From Liolophura sinensis (lineage: Eukaryota > Mollusca > Polyplacophora > Chitonida > Chitonidae): a stretch of DNA of 64,000 nucleotides. The stretch covers positions 56,527,249 to 56,591,248 of the forward strand of contig NC_088295.1 in assembly GCF_032854445.1 (NCBI RefSeq), written 5' to 3'. The notes beneath the pieces are model-generated. The model worked only from the letters and a program-made list of their open reading frames with translations. It was not told the DNA's origin and did no database searches. The position numbers and the translations under genes are program-made. Below are positions 57,980-64,000 of this stretch, in pieces. Every line of letters starts with the position of its first letter. Positions within the stretch are counted from its first letter, which is position 1.

Positions 57980-59400
57980 AAATAAAAAAGTTGTCAACAA
58001 AATGCGTACTGCGTGATCCAGTATAAATATATGTAGTATGGTAATGACATTGAACTGATTGTCTTGCTCATAAGATTGCAGTTTCTCGTATCCTTTTGTC
58101 GTAGGTAGGCCTTTCGGAGCTATAAATACTCTTCAAGAGCAAATATGTGCCGTTTTGCCTAGCCCGAGATGTGAACATGATGTGCATCACAGGTGTACAG
58201 TTGGTGAACATTAAGTGTGTAGGTGCATAATGATGATGTATGCAAGGTACACATTAATGTTCCTGCAGATATGTGCTCTTAGTACAAATCGTGTGTATTT
58301 TGTACACAGTTGCTTTTGGAAATGTGTGCCGATGCAGTTGTTCAATTTACTAATTCATTTAAAAGTTACAAAAAGTTAAGATTTATGAAAGGCACTTGAG
58401 CGCCATATTCACAATCACTAGTATTATAGTGCAAATCCATTATCATTTTATTACTGTTTCTTTTATACTCTTTTATATAAATCATTTTTTGTTTTACATT
58501 CAGCATGATAGGTAATACAGATGTATATGTTTGCTGTGAACAGCAGAACACATCCACGATCTGTGGTATGCACGTACTTGATAAGCCCGTTGTTCAATTT
58601 CTGTCGTATCTGCACGCAAAAAAGCATCAACAATGCGTCACCAATATTGTCTATAAATAGGCCTACGTAAGTAAACATACTTATTTTTGTTTACATAATA
58701 AGCATTGTATACATACATGTGTGTAAAACTCGGTCACATATACGCTCTAGAAATAGATCAGATCCTGAGGCTATATAGTAAATCTGAGGATGTATATGTA
58801 CATCTGATACTGATGTTCTATACAGATTTCCGCAGACGACGTCCGTCATTGTTCTGGCGGCCATAATGCAATTAGGCGAGGCACATTTCCGGTGACTGCC
58901 GGCAGAAATCATCGGGGCAGAAACTTGAAAGTTTCCGGTGTTTTTGTTCAACAGGTGTTGTAGAAGGCATATGAAAAGACGACTGAGTGTTTCACTGAAA
59001 TAGCTAAGGGATGTTCATACAAGTTAGGTCAGAGTTAAAATGACGCCATTGTAAAGCGGGTTAACCCATTAACATAACTATGGTATATATGTTGATGCTT
59101 ATCTAGATCTTGATGTTAATGTGATATTATGGGACCTTATATGATTCATTATAATTCATATTATATAGGAGAGCCCTTGAGAGTTCAAGTCATATAATGG
59201 AAATTAATGGAATCATCCGATGTATCAGTTCTGTGAAACACAGACATCTGAAAACTTTGAAAAAAAAATACTTGCAATTTTTTTAAAATTTTAAAGACAG
59301 TTAAATGAGTTCAAAAGTTTCAATTCTGTTGCGGGCTTTATTAACCACGTACCCGGTGTTCAGATCAACTGACGTCAAAAAAGATTTTCCCATTCTAAAC

Positions 59401-60328
59401 ACAGCCTTTGATATTGGTATATCTCTTATCAGACGCGAGTAAACAAAGCTTTTTGATATTGGTATATCTCTTATTACACGCGAGTAAATACAGCTTTGGT
59501 ATATCTCTTATTACACTCAAGTAAACACATTTTTGATATTGGTATAGCTCTTATTACACACGAGTAAACACAGTTTTTGATATTGGTATATCTCTTATTA
59601 CACACAAGTAAACATAGTTTTTGATATTGGTATATCTCTTATTACACACGAGTAAACACAGCTTTTGATATTGGTATATCTCTTATTACACACGAGTAAA
59701 CACGGTTTTTGATATTGGTATAGCTCTTAGTACACGCGAGTAAACACAGCTTTTGATATTGGTATATCTATTATTACACACGAGTAAACACAGCTTTTGA
59801 TATTGGTATATCTCTTATTACACACAAGTAAACAAAGCTTTTGATATTGGTATATCTATTATTACACGCGAGTAAATACAGCTTTGGTATATCTCTTATT
59901 ACACACAAGTAAACACATTTCTTGATATTGGTATATCTCTTATTACACACGAGTAAGCACAGCTTTTGATACTGGTATATCTCTTATTACACACGAGTAA
60001 ACACAACTTTTGATATTGGTATATCTCGTATTACACACGAGTAAACACAGTTTTTGATATTGGTATATCTCTTATTACACACGAGTAAACACAGCTTTTG
60101 ATATTGGTATCTCTCTTGTTACTCGAGAGTAGACACAGCTTTTGATATTGGTATATCTCTTATTACACGCGAGTAAACATAACTTTTGATATTGGTATAT
60201 CTCTTATTACACGCGAGTCAACACAGCTTTTGATATTGGTATATCTATTATTACACACGAGTAAACACAGCTTTTGATATTGGTATATCTCTTATTACAC
60301 ACGAGTAAACACAACTTTTAATATTGGT
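59401..60328. repeat. 44-bp minisatellite, about 21 units
   Basis: Unit words TTTTGATATTGGTATATCTC, TTATTACACACGAGTAAACA, CAGC. Several units are shortened by loss of TTTGATA (59490, 59880). Variants ACGCGAG/ACACAAG/ACACGAG alternate. No long frame. Confidence 0.95.
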
Positions 60329-61324
60329 TGTATAGTTAGTTTTTCGCTCCATGATTCTTGGAGCTTAAAATTTAGTCGCCATGCACGACACGGCTCCCAT
60401 TTCACCGAACTGGTTTGAAGCCTTAATACAATTCAATTACTTTATCCCCATACGATTTGAGATCGCACATACATTTTACAGCGTATCGTAATTAGCATTT
60501 TACCACTAATATGACTTCTTTCAAATAGCGATTATCACTGAGCAAACAATTTGACGGCTATGGAGTGTGATTATCGTCCACACTGGCCCACACACTGATC
60601 ATCGCATCAATGCTGGAATCGAACTCATCGTAATCTCATGTAGATGAGGGGCTTGGAATTAACCGTTAGCTGTACAAACATAAGTCTACAAGCGGCCTGA
60701 GTAGCCTACACTGGTACCTTGTTATATACCTTGTACCTCATTATCCACACACGCACTCGGTCTACAACTAAACACCATACAAACAATTCGAAAGCTAAAC
60801 AAAACCTAAACGCTTTTAAAAACAGGGTGTAAGAGGTTAAACCCTATCACAAGGATGCTAAAGCGACACCAACTGTGTACAGCCTCCCCTAAAAGCTCGG
60901 GTGTGTTTATGAAGCATGCGTGGAGAATTTCGCCTTTAACGCTATCCTAAGCGATCAAATAACCTCTGGTCCGTCCCCCGTGACATTTCTATGTTCCACA
61001 GGCACACGTCTTGTTTATTTTTGTAACTTTTATATACACTACAGAGGAGCTAATACGTTACAGACATAAATCTCTACGGCATTTTTCCTATGAAACGGAA
61101 ACTATATACTGACAAGCAAAAGAAAGCACATACACTAAATTCCATCGTAATTATCCTGTGTTAGGCATAAGTTGTTATAGGCCTTTTTCTAAGTAAATGA
61201 ATTCTCTTTACTGGCTAATTATGTTTTAAGATGACAATTTCAGTTTTCGTTCGCAAATCACCTTATATGTGATCGAACAACAAGATTCCCTTTGGTCGTC
61301 GATAAAAAATGTCATTTTTTTTAT

Positions 61325-61410
61325 TTTATTTTATCTTTTTAAATGCCCACAGCCGACTCGGTAGAGCTGGATTCGAAGACGTAACCTCATAAGCCACCAG
61401 GTATGGTGGT
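61325..61410 (-). mobile_element. SINE head fragment, second family (possible)
   Basis: TAGAGCTGGATTCGAAGACG, TAACCTCATAAGCCACCAGG parallels the complement of the head in 4905-5150 (GAGAGCTGGATTCGAAACCT). Tail missing. Confidence 0.45.
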
Positions 61411-61579
61411 CTATACATTGACTTTTTTGTTTTTGCTTGAAGTTTTACAGGTGAGTAGGCGTATTCTCGTATGATGTTATCATAGAAAACACCACTGAAC
61501 CACAGCATCCATTTTGACCGCATCGCGCTTTGTTTTCTTCTGCGAGGTATATAGTTCAGATTCAGAGGGCGCAAACGAC

Positions 61580-62412
61580 AAATACCACAGCAAACAAACC
61601 CACGACGAAAAAACTCACGGCCGGCACACTCACGACCAGCGAACAGAGGCCAGCAAGCATCCGGATTGCAAGCACACGGCGAGCGAAACCACGGTCAGCG
61701 AAACCACGGCCAGCGAACCCTCGACCGGCAAACCCACAACCAGCAAACACACGGCCAACAAACGCACGACCAGCAAGCACACGGCCAACAAACCCACGGA
61801 AAGCAAACACACGGCCAGTGAACCCACGACCAGTTAACCCACGACCAGCAAACATAAGGCCAGTAAACACACGGCTAGCAGACACAGTCAGCAATATCAC
61901 GATCAGCAATCTCACGAGCAAACCCACGACCAGCAAACAGAGGTCTACAAACCACACGGCCAGTAAATCAGGGCCAGCAATCCCACTGCCAGCAAGCACA
62001 TGGCCAACAATCCGACGGCCAGCAAACTCACGGCCAGTTAACCCACGACCAGAAAACACGCGGCCAGGAAACACACGACCAGCGAACTCACGGCCAGTTA
62101 ACCCACGACCAGAAAACACACGGCCAGGAAACACACGACCAGCAAACTCACGACCAGAAAACACACGACCACAAAACACACGGCCAGGAAACACACGGCC
62201 AGGAAACTCACGGCCAGTTAACCCACGTCCAGAAAATACACGGCCAGGAAACACACGACCAGCAAACTCTCGGCCAGTAATTTTAACGATCAACGCACAC
62301 ATGCCCATCAAACCCATGGCCAGAAAACACACTGCCAGTAAACCCACAGTCACCAAACCCATGGCCATCAACCTCAGGATCAGCAATCCCACGGTCAGTA
62401 TATACACGGTCA
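61580..62412. repeat. 15-bp minisatellite encoding pentapeptide repeats on both strands
   Basis: More than fifty units on AAACACACGGCCAGC, with variants (CACGACC, GAAAACAC, GTTAACCC). As 15 is divisible by 3 and most units lack stops, long frames are open: plus 61530-62429 (299 codons; NTRPA, NPRPV pentapeptides), minus 61562-62413 (283 codons; GRVFP/GREFA) and a Thr/Ser-rich plus frame 61514-61837. A 45-60 bp higher-order pattern is visible at 62025-62280. I annotate it as a satellite. A secreted or disordered repeat protein on the plus strand cannot be excluded, but there is no signal peptide, promoter or splice support. Confidence 0.9.
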
Positions 62413-62952
62413 ATGTCGGCGATCATTAAGAAATGAGTCCTTGATATTCGAGTAGCTGGTAGTGCACTGGATTTAAAATTTATTCCCAAATAGTTCTATC
62501 TCTGTCCAGTTTTCCGTTTGTGTTGTCTGTTTTCTGGTCTTTTTTCTTCATCGCCGCACAATAAACAGCCTGAATAAGAGACATAGTACACATGTACTTG
62601 ATACACATGTACCATGTGATACATGCGATCCGAGTAACGTGATACGAGTAATTACATGTGCGTCGTCTGTAAATATATAGGCAAAGTGCTGTCCTTTGTA
62701 CTATAATAATTACAAACACTACACATTTTGAGAATGAGAAAATGTGAAGGGTTCGTGAAATGATATATCTTCCTATGTGATTAAAGTCTCAGAAGTAGTC
62801 ACTGTGTATGGTCGATAAATTTATAGCAAACATAAAATCATAACAAAACCATGGACAGGAATTTGACATCCACAAACTATAGACTGGGAAACATGTTGAC
62901 TTCATATCATCCAAATAAAATCTAAGAAACATCCAAAAAGTGTTAACTTTTT

Positions 62953-63206
<254 letters not shown>

Positions 63207-63307
63207 AAGATCCAGGTAAAGGTGTTGGCTAAGCGATCGCGCGAACGAGCCATCACTTCTTTGCACTATTCAATGGTTTTCATACCTTGCGCTATAGGCT
63301 AAAGGCG

Positions 63308-63308
<1 letters not shown>

Positions 63309-63393
<85 letters not shown>
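63309..63393. repeat. (TA)n microsatellite
   Basis: About 42 TA units, second long TA tract within 300 bp. Tyr-Ile repeat frames over these tracts are artefacts. Confidence 0.95.
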
Positions 63394-63396
<3 letters not shown>

Positions 63397-64000
63397 AACA
63401 ATCCGTATATGGCTATGGGAACATTCTGGAAAAATACACAAATAAAACGCCCCAATTATTAAGGGAACTGGTTCTGTATAGTGGGAGTTTACTGTACCTG
63501 GCATGAACACACACGTATATTCATGTATACACTGTCAGGTCAACACGTATATATACTCCACAGCCAGCTGTTCATTTCCACTCCCCATATACACACGCTT
63601 ACACCATTGTCACCACTTACTCACTTTGAACAGAAAATCTTGAACAACACCAAGATCAAGTGATGCCGGACAAGTGATTTCAGAAATATCCCAAAAACTT
63701 ATGTAACCACTTGGTGCCATTATAATACCTTTAGCCAAAGATTTGAAAAAACTCTTCCTGGATTAAGTCCGTGCGAATGTCATCTTAGTCTTTACTGTCT
63801 TAAAACGAAAAGTTTAACACTATCAATTTCTAAAGTGAGAAACATGCTACCACATGTTAACTACTGTGACTTTGATGAGTGGCAAATATTAAATGTTACA
63901 CGTCTTTATAATTGTTTCCAAGTTTAATAACAGAATGATAGACCGTAACATTTTAAACATTTGTAATGCCAAACACAACACGTAAAAGTGTTAATTTTAC

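Overview
The window looks like gene-poor, AT-rich nuclear DNA of a marine invertebrate, most likely a mollusc. The evidence is GT-AG introns, a Cip/Kip-type CDK inhibitor (an animal-only family), no bacterial-style operons, and many copies of a tRNA-derived SINE. I recognise the 3' part of that SINE (GATTGGTGTTTTACGCC on one strand) from memory as common in molluscan, especially bivalve, genomes. The species cannot be fixed from the window alone.

Three protein-coding loci can be supported. (1) A minus-strand gene runs from a signal-peptide exon at 23682-23748 across an intron of about 21.6 kb to exons at 1744-2100, 1397-1495 and 1014-1089. It encodes a secreted or single-pass membrane protein with a Cys-rich glycosylated ectodomain and one C-terminal hydrophobic helix. 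All three introns are phase 1. The cytoplasmic tail is either absent or encoded outside what I can resolve. (2) A plus-strand single-exon reading frame at 30636-30995 encodes a 119-residue protein with two hydrophobic segments; its family is not recognised. (3) A plus-strand gene at 52394-52756, with a TATA box, initiator and CRE-like palindrome, encodes a 120-residue Cip/Kip (p21/p27/dacapo) cyclin-dependent kinase inhibitor. Its kinase-inhibitory domain aligns with p27 but lacks about 11 residues covering the W-N-F-D-F strand.

The rest is repeats. Dispersed elements include at least ten copies or fragments of the main SINE (three with clear target-site duplications), a second group of tRNA-derived SINE-like copies, a 589-bp Harbinger-like MITE (18031-18619) that still holds a MADF/Myb-like coding remnant, a family of five or more TIR elements beginning CAGGGYCCGGTTGTTC, another TIR element at 43726-43991, and a frameshifted LINE reverse-transcriptase fossil (46713-47262). 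Tandem arrays have units of 15, 20, 23, 31, 34, 44 and 64 bp, and there are TGTC-rich and long (TA)n tracts. Several arrays lack stop codons and create long spurious reading frames.

Layout: 1-2100, 3' exons of gene 1; 2101-23681, its giant intron, filled with satellites, SINEs and the MITE; 23749-30560, intergenic, with a 31-bp array; 30636-30995, gene 2; 30996-52260, intergenic and rich in TIR elements; 52270-54284, the CDK inhibitor; 54285-64000, intergenic, with 34-, 44- and 15-bp arrays and (TA)n. The genes show no functional link. I found no tRNA or rRNA gene, CRISPR array, or anything resembling a novel multi-gene system.
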